A stretch of 64,000 bases of DNA. Source: Allocoleopsis franciscana PCC 7113. GTDB lineage: Bacteria; Cyanobacteriota; Cyanobacteriia; Cyanobacteriales; Coleofasciculaceae. The notes under the pieces were generated by a model. That model ran no database searches. It was not told where the DNA came from and was given only the letters and a program-made list of their open reading frames with translations. Positions 8,935-17,812 of the stretch are shown piece by piece. The stretch covers positions 3,994,001 to 4,058,000 of the forward strand of contig NC_019738.1 in the NCBI RefSeq assembly GCF_000317515.1, written 5' to 3'. A program made the position numbers and the translations under genes. The stretch's first letter is position 1. Each line of letters begins with the position of its first letter.

Positions 8935-9432
8935 CTAGCGCAAAGCGGATTCCTCTGGAATAGAGAGTAAATAGCTATCTGTAACAGAATGAATGTCTTC
9001 ACTTTGAACTTGATATTTTTCAAAAACCCTAGTACTCATTAACCTGCGATTTCCGTTAATTATGATGTAAACGTTTCCAGAATTACTGCCTTTTAAAATA
9101 GTTCCATTTTTAGTAATGGGTGTTCCTTCGGGATAGCTGCTGAGTTCTTCATCAAATATCTCTTTAACGTCACTATAGTTAAACCCATAAGCGTCAAACG
9201 TTTTTGAATCAGTAATCCATCTCCGTTCTCCATCCTGAATCAAAAATACTTCAGGCCCGCTACCTTTGACCAACTGAATCAAGGGCTGATTAGGAATAAA
9301 ATTAGTAGCTTGTTGCTCACCAACTTCTGGTGTACGGTTACGAAGAGGCTCTGCTTTCAGAGAAGATGGTGTACCGACAATAGCAGAAATGCTCAATAAT
9401 GTTACTAATAAAATCAGTTTTTTTATATTCAT
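8935..9432 (-). CDS. secreted protein with two short beta-rich repeats
   Basis: From the ATG at 9432 the product has about 165 residues and begins with a Sec-type signal peptide (MNIKKLILLVTLLSISAIVG). A longer frame starting at 9492 adds 20 polar residues before the signal peptide and is less likely. The mature part has two related units: VFLIQDGERRWITDSKTFDAYG and the later VYIIINGNRRLMSTRVFEKY, each followed by an acidic segment. This pattern (a strand, then Gly-x-Arg-Arg, then an aromatic helix) is seen in repeats of bacterial cell-surface proteins, but I cannot name a family. It converges on the lipoprotein-like paralog across a shared terminator. Confidence 0.65.
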   Translation of the reverse strand: MNIKKLILLVTLLSISAIVGTPSSLKAEPLRNRTPEVGEQQATNFIPNQPLIQLVKGSGPEVFLIQDGERRWITDSKTFDAYGFNYSDVKEIFDEELSSYPEGTPITKNGTILKGSNSGNVYIIINGNRRLMSTRVFEKYQVQSEDIHSVTDSYLLSIPEESALR

Positions 9433-9813
9433 GCCGCTATGCCCTCTGAATCTCTTAATGCCTTCTTCACTCACCTTAAAAACCATTCCCAAAACATTGA
9501 AGAATTGAGATTCAGAACCTTAACTGGCACAAAAAAAATTAATTTATTCCTGTTTATAACTGCAAATCTAGACCTAACAGATGTGTTAGTTGACCAAGTG
9601 TCATAGCAAAGTTTCGAGATGTCTTCAGCCTAGTCCCGTTATCACAGGGATTCAGGTATAGTCTTTGTTAATCCTGTTTTTGGATAAAGACATGACAAAT
9701 AACCTCCATGTTTAGGAGGTAAGAAGTGAATCCTCATGAGAATGGCTAAATTCTTAAACCTTGGTAGGACTTGCCTTCCACCAAACTTCGAGAGTACCTA
9801 GAGATTTGCTCTT
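9433..9813. other. intergenic stretch between secreted protein gene and cysC
   Basis: No gene is supported here. Two inverted repeats are visible. One is ACCTCC-N7-GGAGGT near 9701-9719. The other is CCTAGA-N10-TCTAGG just beyond the cysC stop codon on the minus strand, without a clear T-run. The promoter of the secreted-protein gene lies at the left side. Confidence 0.4.
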
Positions 9814-10392
9814 CTAGGTTAAGCCCACATAACCTAATTCTCGTAGCTTAGCTAAAACCTTGGATACGCTCTCTTCTACCGTTTCCAAATCAGTCTTACA
9901 TTCTACGTCCGGATTGAAGGGGGGTTCATAGGGATCATCAATCCCAGTAAAGTTTTTGATTTCGCCAGCACGAGCCTTCTTATACAGCCCTTTTACATCC
10001 CGTTGTTCGCACACCTGAAGGGGTGCATTCACATATACTTCCACAAAGTTGCCAATTCGTTCGCGAACTTCTTGCCGAATTTCTCGATAGGGGGATATAG
10101 CTGAGACTAATACTGTAACTTGGTTGCGAGTCAATAGACCTGCTACAAAAGCAACACGGCGAATGTTTTCGTCCCGGTCTTCTTTGCTAAATCCCAAACC
10201 CTTGCATAAGTTCAAACGCACAACGTCGCCATCTAAGATTTCCAGCTTTTGCCCATAGGACTTGAGTTGATTGCCCACAGCGCGACTAATGGTTGTCTTC
10301 CCTGCACCACTTAAGCCGGTAAACCATACGGTTACACCAGGCTGCTGAACATTGCTCCAATCACTTTGACGTTCGGCAATGGTTTCCGTCAT
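9814..10392 (-). CDS. cysC: adenylylsulfate (APS) kinase
   Basis: CysC phosphorylates adenosine 5'-phosphosulfate to PAPS in assimilatory sulfate reduction and sulfonation. The 192-residue protein has the P-loop GLSGAGKTT near residue 29. The APS-binding LDGDVVRLNL follows, then GFSKEDRDENIRRVAFVA and VSAISPYREIR. The RDVKGLYKKARAGEIKNFTG lid and GIDDPYEPP are typical of the family. The ATG at 10392 gives a standard length. Upstream lies only 130 bases before the CAST left end, including a terminator that appears to belong to the tRNA-Pro unit now 20 kb away. The cysC promoter must therefore lie in that short interval or, less likely, in the transposon end. Confidence 0.95.
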   Translation of the reverse strand: MTETIAERQSDWSNVQQPGVTVWFTGLSGAGKTTISRAVGNQLKSYGQKLEILDGDVVRLNLCKGLGFSKEDRDENIRRVAFVAGLLTRNQVTVLVSAISPYREIRQEVRERIGNFVEVYVNAPLQVCEQRDVKGLYKKARAGEIKNFTGIDDPYEPPFNPDVECKTDLETVEESVSKVLAKLRELGYVGLT

Positions 10393-10469
10393 TGACCCCA
10401 GTTAAATTTGTTCAGCACAAGATACTATACAAATACGTTAAGGTATTAATCTCCCAAAAGACACACTAT

Positions 10470-10506
10470 AAAAAAGACTTCTCAGCGACTGAACGCTAGA
10501 AGCCTT
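10470..10506 (-). terminator. rho-independent terminator reading leftward, likely of the tRNA-Pro unit
   Basis: Read on the minus strand this is a hairpin (AAGGCTTCTAGCG, six-base loop, CGCTGAGAAGTC) followed directly by TTTTTT. It lies 15 nt outside the CAST left end, and no minus-strand gene other than transposon DNA lies immediately upstream of it. With the transposon removed it would lie about 25-60 nt downstream of tRNA-Pro, so it is best explained as that gene's terminator. Confidence 0.7.
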
Positions 10507-10521
10507 CCGTTGATTTATTCT

Positions 10522-10748
10522 TGTACATTCACAAATTAAATGTCGTTATTTAACAAATTAATGTCGTAGAAAGATTAGCGCGTAATCTACATTCTACAAG
10601 GGTTTCAGTGACTTTCAATCTTAACTAAGGTGAACGTCCGCATTTAACATTTTATACGTCGCAATTTAGTACCTTTAACAATTTATATGTCGGTTATTGG
10701 CTAAAACTTCAATTTGAATCTTAACTAGACTTCACAAATTGTTTGTCG
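10522..10748 (+). repeat. CAST left end with five TnsB-type binding sites
   Basis: The terminal 24-bp site (10522-10545) is followed by four related sites in the same orientation at 10550-10566, 10644-10661, 10675-10692 and 10731-10748. They share the pattern TTAACAAATTAATGTCG or TTCACAAATTGTTTGTCG, that is TTMACAnnTTnnnnGTCG. The spacing is uneven: the first two are adjacent and the others lie 80 to 210 bases inside, as expected for the long left end of Tn7-like elements. Confidence 0.9.
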
Positions 10749-10862
10749 CATTTTAGGGCAAGCCAGACTATCATTTGGACAGCGGTTAGTACATTGGTTC
10801 TGTTTGTTGCTTACTGCTCACTCTATTATGTGGAACTCTCGCATCACGTATGTAGGTGAAGA

Positions 10863-12659
10863 ATGTCTCAGGATTCACAACGTTTTTTTTCTCCGCATGA
10901 AGGTAATAAGCCAACTGAACTTCAACGAACTAGCAAGAACCCTGCTAAATCTCACAGACTCCCTAGTGATGAACTAATCACAGACGAGGTTAGGCTTCGG
11001 ATGGAGATAATTCAACGTCTTACCGAGCCATGCGATCGCAAAACCTACGGTATCAGGAAGAGGGAAGCTGCCGAAAAGCTGGGAGTGACACTTCGTAGCA
11101 TAGAGCGGTTACTCAAAAAATATCAGGAACAAGGGCTGGTAGGACTCACTCAAACCCGCTCGGACAAGGGACAGCGCCGCATTAGTGCTGACTGGCAAGA
11201 GTTCATCGTTAAAACTTACAAGGAGGGTAATAAGGGTAGCAAACGGATGCTCCGGAATCAGGTGTTTCTCAGGGTGAAAGGGAGAGCCAAGCAACTCGGT
11301 CTAAAGCCTGAAGAGTATCCTAGCCACCAGACTGTTTATCGAATTCTGGATGAATACATTGAGGGGAAAGAGAGAAAACGGAATGCACGAAGTCCTGGCT
11401 ACTTAGGGTCACGGTTAACACACATGACCCGTGATGGGCAAGAACTGGAAGTGGAAGGGAGCAATGATGTCTGGCAGTGCGATCATACTCGTCTCGATAT
11501 CAGGATAGTGGATGAGTACGGAGTTTTAGACCGCCCTTGGCTAACAGTGATTATCGATTCCTACTCCCGCTGCCTGATGGGATTTTTCTTGGGATTTTTC
11601 GCTCCTAGTTCGCAAATCGATGCACTAGCCTTACGTCATGCCATTCTGCCGAAGTTCTACGGTTCCGAATACGGGCTTGGCGACAAAGAGTTCGGGACAT
11701 ATGGAATACCTAGTTACTTCTACACTGACGGTGGCAATGATTTCCAATCCATCCACATTACAGAGCAAGTAGCAGTTCAGTTAGGTTTTAGTTGTGCCTT
11801 AAGAAGAAGACCTTCTGACGGTGGTATTGTCGAACGATTCTTCAAAACACTTAATGACCAAGTGTTACGCAATCTACCAGGATATACCGGGTCAAATGTA
11901 CAAGAGCGCCCAGACGATGTAGACAAAGACGCTTGCCTGACCCTCAAAGATTTAGATATTATCCTCGTGCGCTACATGGTCAAAGAGTATAACGGCCATA
12001 CTGATGCTCGATTTATTGTCAAGGAGTACAACGCCGACGATACTGATGTTAAATTGAACGCCCAAACTCGGTTCATGCGTTGGGAAGCTGGATTGATGAT
12101 CGAGCCTCCCCTGTACGATGAACTGGACTTAGTGATCGCTTTGATGAAGGCAGAGCGGCGCACAGTTGGAAAATACGGCACTCTTCAGTTTGAAAGTTTA
12201 ACCTACCGTGCCGAACATTTGAGAGGTCGGGAAGGCAAAGTTGTTGCCCTACGCTACGACCCCGATGATATTACGACCATTTTCGTCTACCAGATTCATG
12301 AGGATGGCACGGAGGAGTTTCTCGATTATGCCCACGCTCAAGGCTTAGAGGTTGAGAGGCTCTCTTTGAGAGAACTTCAGGCTATCAAAAAGAGGCTGCG
12401 CGAGGCGAGGGAGGAAATTAACAGTGAAACCATTCAAGCCATGCTTGAGCGGGAGGAATGGACTGAGGAAACTATCAAGCGGAACCGCCAACAGCGCCGA
12501 AAAGCTGCTCACGAGCTAGTCAACCCCGTACAGTCCGTTGCTGAGAAATTCGGGATTGTTGAACCCCAAGAAGCTGATTCGGAAGCTGAGGAAGAATTGG
12601 AGGCAGAACTGCCAAGATATAAAGTTCAGTACATGGACGAACTATTTGACGATGACTAG
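10863..12659 (+). CDS. tnsB: TnsB-type DDE transposase of a V-K CAST
   Basis: TnsB binds the transposon ends and performs the 3' strand cutting and joining. The 598-residue protein starts with a helix-turn-helix region (REAAEKLGVTLRSIERLLKK), followed by a second DNA-binding region. An rve/DDE core has D207 in VWQCDHTRLD, D289 in YFYTDGGNDF and E324 in GIVERFFKTLND. The C-terminal part has a Mu-type beta-barrel region and an acidic tail (RYKVQYMDELFDDD) expected to contact TnsC. Length and catalytic spacing match the Scytonema TnsB as I recall it. It lies 114 nt inside the innermost left-end site, and the tnsC start follows 9 nt after its stop. No lesion is visible. Confidence 0.96.
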   Translation: MSQDSQRFFSPHEGNKPTELQRTSKNPAKSHRLPSDELITDEVRLRMEIIQRLTEPCDRKTYGIRKREAAEKLGVTLRSIERLLKKYQEQGLVGLTQTRSDKGQRRISADWQEFIVKTYKEGNKGSKRMLRNQVFLRVKGRAKQLGLKPEEYPSHQTVYRILDEYIEGKERKRNARSPGYLGSRLTHMTRDGQELEVEGSNDVWQCDHTRLDIRIVDEYGVLDRPWLTVIIDSYSRCLMGFFLGFFAPSSQIDALALRHAILPKFYGSEYGLGDKEFGTYGIPSYFYTDGGNDFQSIHITEQVAVQLGFSCALRRRPSDGGIVERFFKTLNDQVLRNLPGYTGSNVQERPDDVDKDACLTLKDLDIILVRYMVKEYNGHTDARFIVKEYNADDTDVKLNAQTRFMRWEAGLMIEPPLYDELDLVIALMKAERRTVGKYGTLQFESLTYRAEHLRGREGKVVALRYDPDDITTIFVYQIHEDGTEEFLDYAHAQGLEVERLSLRELQAIKKRLREAREEINSETIQAMLEREEWTEETIKRNRQQRRKAAHELVNPVQSVAEKFGIVEPQEADSEAEEELEAELPRYKVQYMDELFDDD

Positions 12660-12668
12660 GGGGTATCG

Positions 12669-13513
12669 ATGACAACTGCAAAATCAAGCGTTCAGGAATT
12701 TGATGATTTTCAGGCTCTGAGTCCCGAAATCCAGGCGGAAATTGAGCGGTTAAGTCGTCAGCCTTACTTGGAACTCGACCATATCAAAGAATGCCATATC
12801 ATATATGGATGTACGAACTACTTTTATCACGGATGACGGGGCTATTGCTTGGAGAATCTCGCAGTGGCAAAACTGTGACCTGTAAAACATTCACTAACCG
12901 TTGCAATCAACAGGCAAAAACTAAAGATAAGCGGGTTATGCCTGTAATTTATATTCAAATCCCCAAGAACTGCGGTTCAAGAGATTTATTCATCAAAATT
13001 CTCAAAGCACTAGGACATCGAGCTACCAGTGGAACTATTACAGATTTACGCGAACGGACGCTCGACACGCTTGAGTTGTTTCAGGTTCAGATGCTGATTA
13101 TTGATGAGGCAAATCATTTGAAGCTGGAAACTTTTTCCGATGTGCGGCACATCTACGACGACGATAATCTCGGACTCTCCGTTCTTCTCGTCGGTACTAC
13201 CAATCGACTGACCAGAGTTGTTGAGCGAGACGAGCAGGTTGAAAATCGTTTTCTGGAACGATACCAGCTAGATAAAATAAACGATAAGGAATTTCAACAA
13301 CTTGCAAAAATTTGGGTGCAAGATGTTCTCGGAATGTCAGAAGCCTCAAATCTAATTAAAGGCGAAACACTCAGGCTTTTGAAGAAAACAACCAAAAGGC
13401 TTATTGGTCGCTTAGACATGATTCTACGCAAGGCAGCGATTCGCTCACTGCTCAAAGGATACGAAACTTTAGACGCAGAAGTGTTGAAACAAGTAGCGAA
13501 ATCGGTGAAGTAA
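12669..13513 (+). pseudogene. tnsC: TnsC-type AAA+ regulator with a 5-bp duplication frameshift
   Basis: TnsC forms ATP-bound filaments on target DNA and links Cas12k/TniQ to TnsB. Translation should start at ATG 12669, with an AGGGGG site just upstream (MTTAKSSVQEFDDFQ), and reaches ELDHIKECH in frame. A tandem CATAT CATAT at 12795-12804 then shifts the frame, and the upstream frame stops at 12834-12836. The other frame carries the rest: IWMYELLL, Walker A GESRSGKT, Walker B VQMLIIDEA, sensor VLLVGTT, and the LIGRLDMILRKAAIRSL end. Removing one CATAT restores one continuous protein of about 279 residues, close to the usual 276. An internal ATG at 12791 could yield a 240-residue protein lacking about 40 N-terminal residues. 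Confidence 0.88.
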
Positions 13514-14058
13514 TGGATGAGCTGGAAACACAACTTTGGCTAAATCGAGTTGAACCCTATGAAGGGGAAAGCATTAGCCACTTTCTCGGTCGTTTTCGAC
13601 GGGCAAAGGGTAATAAATTTTCGGCTCCCTCTGGCTTGGGTAAGGTAGCAGGACTTGGGGTAGTCTTGGTACGGTGGGAAAAGTTGTACTTGAATCCGTT
13701 TCCTACTCGCCAGCAGTTGGAGGCGTTAGCCGATGTCGTGATGGTTGATGCGGATAGGCTTGCTCAGATGCTACCACCAAAAGGTGTAACGATGAAGCCA
13801 AGGCCAATTCTGTTGTGTGCAGTTTGTTATGCGGAGAACCCCTATCATCGGATTGAGTGGCAGTTTAAGGAGCGATGGGGGTGCGATGGTCGCTCCGCGA
13901 ACCGCCTTCGGCATCGCCATCAGTTGCCTTTGTTAGGGAAATGCATTAACTGTGAGACTCCATTTCCAATTCCTGCGTTATGGGTGGAAGGAGAGTGTCC
14001 CCATTGTTTTCTGCCGTTTGCTAGGATGGCGAAACGACAGAAGTCCCGTAGAGCTTAG
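13513..14058 (+). CDS. tniQ: TniQ protein of a V-K CAST with an in-frame insertion
   Basis: TniQ is the small adaptor that caps the TnsC filament at the Cas12k-bound target. The protein has 181 residues against about 167 in the Scytonema element. The N-terminal TniQ motif is present (RVEPYEGESISHFLGRFRRA), as are zinc-finger cysteines LLCAVC, WGCD, GKCINCE and GECPHC. Bases 13888-13914 add nine residues (GRSANRLRH) between WGCD and RHQLPLL, splitting what is normally a CDRH motif. The insert is GC-rich and palindrome-like, similar to small dispersed repeats of cyanobacteria. The ATG overlaps the TAATG of tnsC, indicating translational coupling. Function may be impaired or tolerated. Confidence 0.9.
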   Translation: MDELETQLWLNRVEPYEGESISHFLGRFRRAKGNKFSAPSGLGKVAGLGVVLVRWEKLYLNPFPTRQQLEALADVVMVDADRLAQMLPPKGVTMKPRPILLCAVCYAENPYHRIEWQFKERWGCDGRSANRLRHRHQLPLLGKCINCETPFPIPALWVEGECPHCFLPFARMAKRQKSRRA

Positions 14059-14103
14059 CTTCGCTTACGTTATGCTCTTTGAACCCTCATTCCGGTAGCT
14101 AAA

Positions 14104-14535
14104 ATGCTTGCATCTAGTAGCGTTCAAATCCACATTGCAGCCCTCTCCTTGATGCTCTTACTCGCCAGTCGCAAGCAGGAAGAAGCAAACGGCAGCCAAG
14201 AGGAAGAAGTTAGGTTAATTCCTCCAGTGTCAGTACAGAAGGAGGCGCAGTTAGGAATCCAGCTATACGAGAAGTATGGAGGTAGGGAAAAATTTAGGCT
14301 ACCTCAAGCTCTTGCTCAGGCAAGCCCATTAACTCTCAAAGATATTGATGAAATATTGGATTTTTTTGAAAATAACGAATTCGATCACAAAGCGCCAGGG
14401 TGGAGAAACCCAGCCCATCCTTCGATTGAATGGATTCGTTGGCTTCTGATGGGAGGCTATATAGCTAATAACTGGGCACAGACTGTGAAGCGGATAACAA
14501 CTGCCGTCATTGAAACTCCATCATCAGATATCTAG
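14104..14535 (+). CDS. hypothetical cargo protein
   Basis: This 143-residue protein lies 45 nt after tniQ on the same strand. I do not recognise it. A hydrophobic N-terminal helix (VQIHIAALSLMLLLASR) is followed by an acidic, Glu-rich linker. The later part is helical (LTLKDIDEILDFFENNEFDH) and ends with an aromatic patch (IEWIRWLLMGGYIANNW). It could be a membrane-anchored small protein. It sits at the junction between the transposition module and the oppositely oriented defence operon and may be a vestige or cargo of unknown role. Confidence 0.45.
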   Translation: MLASSSVQIHIAALSLMLLLASRKQEEANGSQEEEVRLIPPVSVQKEAQLGIQLYEKYGGREKFRLPQALAQASPLTLKDIDEILDFFENNEFDHKAPGWRNPAHPSIEWIRWLLMGGYIANNWAQTVKRITTAVIETPSSDI

Positions 14536-14732
14536 GGCGATCGCATCCAACAACTACAGCAGTAGATTGAGACATGGCAGTCAATGCGATCGAAGTTGGG
14601 AGGGATTGACGGTGAAGGAGCGATCGCTTCTCCTTATGGCGACTTGCTTTGTCATGGGATGGAGTGGCAGTTTAAGTCAACGACAGGGTATGAACACTAG
14701 TAAATTGGCAACTGAGACTGCCTAGTTTCCAC

Positions 14733-16808
14733 TCAAATCAAATGGGTGAGATTTAAGTTAAATCCCAGTCGCTCTGCCTCTTGTAAGATATTCACTGCTT
14801 GGTTTGCCTGTTTGCGAGAAGGGTTTTTGTTAGTAGCTGCAAGTCGTCCCAGGCTAAAGGCTAGACTGCGTTGCCAGGGTTGCAAGTTGCTGGTTTCCTT
14901 GGCCCAGTGAGAGAGCTGAAACCAAGTATCAGCAGGCACTTGACTAACTTGAGCAATGATTTCTAAATCGAGGGAATCGGGGCTGTCGATACCTTTGTCA
15001 ACTTGATGTGAAGTTCCCTGATTGACTCGGATTAACTCCTTCAAGAACGCGGCAGGTAACTCAATATCAAGAGCCTGAATAGTCTTCCAACAGTCCTCCT
15101 TTTTGCACCATTCGGTGACATTGCGACCTTCAGGAGGGTCTGTGATGGTCTGATGGACTTGTCGGGAAACAATCGCGATCGCTTCCCCTATGGCTGAGGA
15201 AATACCTTGTTGTTTCCAGATTGTATCCACATCGATACACTGGGCTGTTTTGTGGCAGAGGTAGGCGATGGTATAGGTTACGATATTAGCGCGATAGCCG
15301 CCGAATTGCTCGGCTTGGACAATCTTTTCTGCTGACCTGAAGAGGATTGCTTTGGCAACGAGCCGCTTAAAATAGGTTTCGTCAACTTCAAACCTGCCTC
15401 GTTTAGTTAGGCGAACTGTAAAGTCGATAAAGTTCTTCTGCGCTCCCCGACTTACCAGGTGTGGTAACTGCTCCCAGGTATTCTCAAACTTTGCTAGGTC
15501 TGTCTTGGTGAACTTCTGTGAAGTAGGATGCACAGTGGCAAAGGCTTTCTTCTTTGCCAGGGTTGGTTCACGACCCTTAGCATCAAGATACTGTCCTCGC
15601 GCCCGTTCATAGAACCAGCGCGTTTGTCGCTGCGTCCCATCTACTGCTGGTGCCCAGATGGTGCGGGATAGTTCCTCGATTTTGATGTGGAAGGGGTCGT
15701 TAGCTGAAAAATCGGCTTCACTCACCTTATTTTGGTTGTTGGCATAGCGGGAGATGAGCGGGACAATTTCATTAACCTGTTCTGGGTCTACTACCGAGAG
15801 CTTTGCTTGTACATAAATATCAGATACATCAGCTTTGTCTTTCCTAACTGCTTGATAAATCGATGCAGTCGTTTGACCACCATTGACAATTTGCAAGTCC
15901 CGTGCATATTTGATGCCTTTACCGCCTCCAACCAAATCAGTTAGTTCAACGGCTTCGGCGGTGGCGGAAATTCCGTTGTTGTAGGCTAAGAAACGATGGG
16001 GTTCTTTGAGGATTGTTTCCCTAATTCCTTTGTTGACTTTCCCTCTGGCTTGTAGGAAGGAGCGAACATTGCGTTCTAGCAGACGGGGACCATACTCGGC
16101 GTATATTTTATAGAGGATTTCACCGGGAATGATTGCCATGTATGCGCTGTAGTCTGAATTAGACGCTGGCATGGGCAAGCAGGGAATTGATACACCATAT
16201 TGGGATTCAAAGTCAATTTCAATTGTTTCTCGTTGTTTACCTGAACTTAGGCAACGGTAAGTTCTTTCAATATCCCAGACATGAAAGGAACAGATTAAAT
16301 TTTCAATCGTTTCATGTTTTTTGACATCTAGCGTTGTACGACCATCGGTAAACAAGTACAGCCTTACTTGGCTTAGTTGCTTCCTTAAATCGTGGATATT
16401 AAGCGCCATATCGAAGACGTTGGAGGCTTCTTCAAGGGATTGATGGTATCCCTTGAGTGCTTGCTGCAAAAAACTCGTGAGTCTGCGAAATGCTGTTTCA
16501 ACCTCTTGCTTAGTTACGGTTACAGGAGGAACACTCTGGGTATGAATTGATATGAATAAATTGAGACAGTCTAAGTCTTGATTAATGCTGTAACCATTGA
16601 CTTTAATCCCACGACTTCTGTAGTAGCAGACTTCTCCATCTTCCAGTTCTCCTGCTGCGGTGAGGGATTCAATCATTAGACGAGTGAATTCATCCTCTCG
16701 GAAAGAGTCTGCCTCTCCATCTTCGCTGTCTATTCCACCGTCAGAGCTACTAATTACTTCCTGTCTGAGGTCTTCCGCAAATTGAATTAATCCTGTTTGA
16801 GTACTCAT
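14733..16808 (-). CDS. AIPR-family abortive infection protein (last gene of the Mza-like operon)
   Basis: The 691-residue protein carries the AIPR domain (abortive infection phage resistance), known from phage-exclusion and modification-linked clusters. The signature is in the middle: RFLAYNNGISATAEAVEL and LQIVNGGQTTASIYQA, followed by VDPEQVNEIVPLISRYANNQ and FSANDPFHIKIEELSR. The C-terminal third is helical and less conserved. The start at 16808 overlaps the stop of the upstream PD-(D/E)XK gene by 4 nt (ATGA), showing translational coupling. With that gene, Z1, the ATPase and the methyltransferase it forms the gene set known as an Mza-type defence system. The biochemical activity of AIPR proteins is unsettled; a nuclease-related role is often assumed. 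Confidence 0.92.
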   Translation of the reverse strand: MSTQTGLIQFAEDLRQEVISSSDGGIDSEDGEADSFREDEFTRLMIESLTAAGELEDGEVCYYRSRGIKVNGYSINQDLDCLNLFISIHTQSVPPVTVTKQEVETAFRRLTSFLQQALKGYHQSLEEASNVFDMALNIHDLRKQLSQVRLYLFTDGRTTLDVKKHETIENLICSFHVWDIERTYRCLSSGKQRETIEIDFESQYGVSIPCLPMPASNSDYSAYMAIIPGEILYKIYAEYGPRLLERNVRSFLQARGKVNKGIRETILKEPHRFLAYNNGISATAEAVELTDLVGGGKGIKYARDLQIVNGGQTTASIYQAVRKDKADVSDIYVQAKLSVVDPEQVNEIVPLISRYANNQNKVSEADFSANDPFHIKIEELSRTIWAPAVDGTQRQTRWFYERARGQYLDAKGREPTLAKKKAFATVHPTSQKFTKTDLAKFENTWEQLPHLVSRGAQKNFIDFTVRLTKRGRFEVDETYFKRLVAKAILFRSAEKIVQAEQFGGYRANIVTYTIAYLCHKTAQCIDVDTIWKQQGISSAIGEAIAIVSRQVHQTITDPPEGRNVTEWCKKEDCWKTIQALDIELPAAFLKELIRVNQGTSHQVDKGIDSPDSLDLEIIAQVSQVPADTWFQLSHWAKETSNLQPWQRSLAFSLGRLAATNKNPSRKQANQAVNILQEAERLGFNLNLTHLI

Positions 16809-17812
16809 GAATTGCCGCTGATTAGAGAAATTACTTTAATTTCTGGTAAGGAAAAACGCCTGCATTCGGCAACACTGATGGTGTAACGTACATCCCCAAC
16901 ACCATTTCGCAAATCAGCTTCGACAATTCTGGGAAAATCTCCCTCAACTTTGAAGTAGTTAACCTCGCGTTCGGTGTAACCAATTTGTTCGTAGCGGGGG
17001 GTATGGATATCTAGATATCCGACTTCAAAGAGCAGTGTTTCTAGTTCTTCCTTGGCTAGCGGGTCATTTTCGACTAGCGACCTGACACTGGCAACAATAT
17101 CCGGTAAAGACTCCCCTCGTTTTTGTCTGACATCAAGGGACAGGTGTAGCAGAATTAACGTACCAGTACCAGTATCATCTAGCTGTCGTTCACTTGCGAT
17201 CGCTAGTTTCTGATGCTGCTTTGCTACAGTGGTCTTGACCTCGATAGCACAGCGTTCTAATTGGAAATCCTGTTGGGTTCCTCTCGGACCAGTCCAGCAT
17301 TGCACCCCTTGACGGGAACCAATTTGAGGAATTACAACCTGCCTCAGAAACCACAATTCACCATAGAGTCCTTGCTGTGCGGCGGTACTGAGTCCTTCAG
17401 GATTATGCCTTTCTAGAAAAGCTTGCCATCGTCGCAGACGGGTGATGAATCCAACTACGGCGTTTCGCTCGTCCGCAAGGGAAGCGATGTGATAAACAAT
17501 GTCCTGCACCAATGTGGTGAATATATCGCTGTATCGTGGGTCAGTAAGAACCAGTTGGAGAGTAAGATAGGAATTATCATCATTTGGCAGAGCGACACGC
17601 CTAATCTCAAAGCTGCTAGATTTTGGAAAAACAGTGCCTCTTTCAACTGATGAATGCTTTACCCGCATCATTAAAAGGCGTGTATTAGTGGGCTTTTCAA
17701 TTGCTAAATAAACGTCATATTTAACCTCTGGTAAAATACGACGGGTGAGATAGCCAGAAGATACAGTTACAGTATCTTCCTCTAACAGCTTCCAGGTATC
17801 CTGCACCGTCAT
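16805..17812 (-). CDS. PD-(D/E)XK motif protein (DUF4420 type)
   Basis: The 335-residue protein belongs to the DUF4420 PD-(D/E)XK family found beside Z1 and AIPR genes. The nuclease-like core is visible as GLYGELWFLRQVVIPQIG, then WTGPRGTQQDFQLERCAIEVKTT, with the Asp and the ExK residues in place. Further family blocks are LLHLSLDVRQKRGESLPDIV and the VRYTISVAEC strand near the end. It presumably cuts or senses DNA within the defence complex. It overlaps both neighbours by 4 nt (with the Z1 stop and with the AIPR start), so the three proteins are likely made in fixed ratio. Confidence 0.9.
   Translation of the reverse strand: MTVQDTWKLLEEDTVTVSSGYLTRRILPEVKYDVYLAIEKPTNTRLLMMRVKHSSVERGTVFPKSSSFEIRRVALPNDDNSYLTLQLVLTDPRYSDIFTTLVQDIVYHIASLADERNAVVGFITRLRRWQAFLERHNPEGLSTAAQQGLYGELWFLRQVVIPQIGSRQGVQCWTGPRGTQQDFQLERCAIEVKTTVAKQHQKLAIASERQLDDTGTGTLILLHLSLDVRQKRGESLPDIVASVRSLVENDPLAKEELETLLFEVGYLDIHTPRYEQIGYTEREVNYFKVEGDFPRIVEADLRNGVGDVRYTISVAECRRFSLPEIKVISLISGNS

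Noticed and set aside
10517-10521. A target-site duplication pairing ATTCT with the right flank ACAAT
   Set aside because: They share too few bases in either orientation to be called a duplication.
14510-14725. 71-codon plus-strand frame after the hypothetical cargo gene
   Set aside because: It overlaps the end of the preceding gene, is dominated by HIP1-like gcgatcgc phrases and shows no recognisable domain. A gene remnant is possible but not supported.
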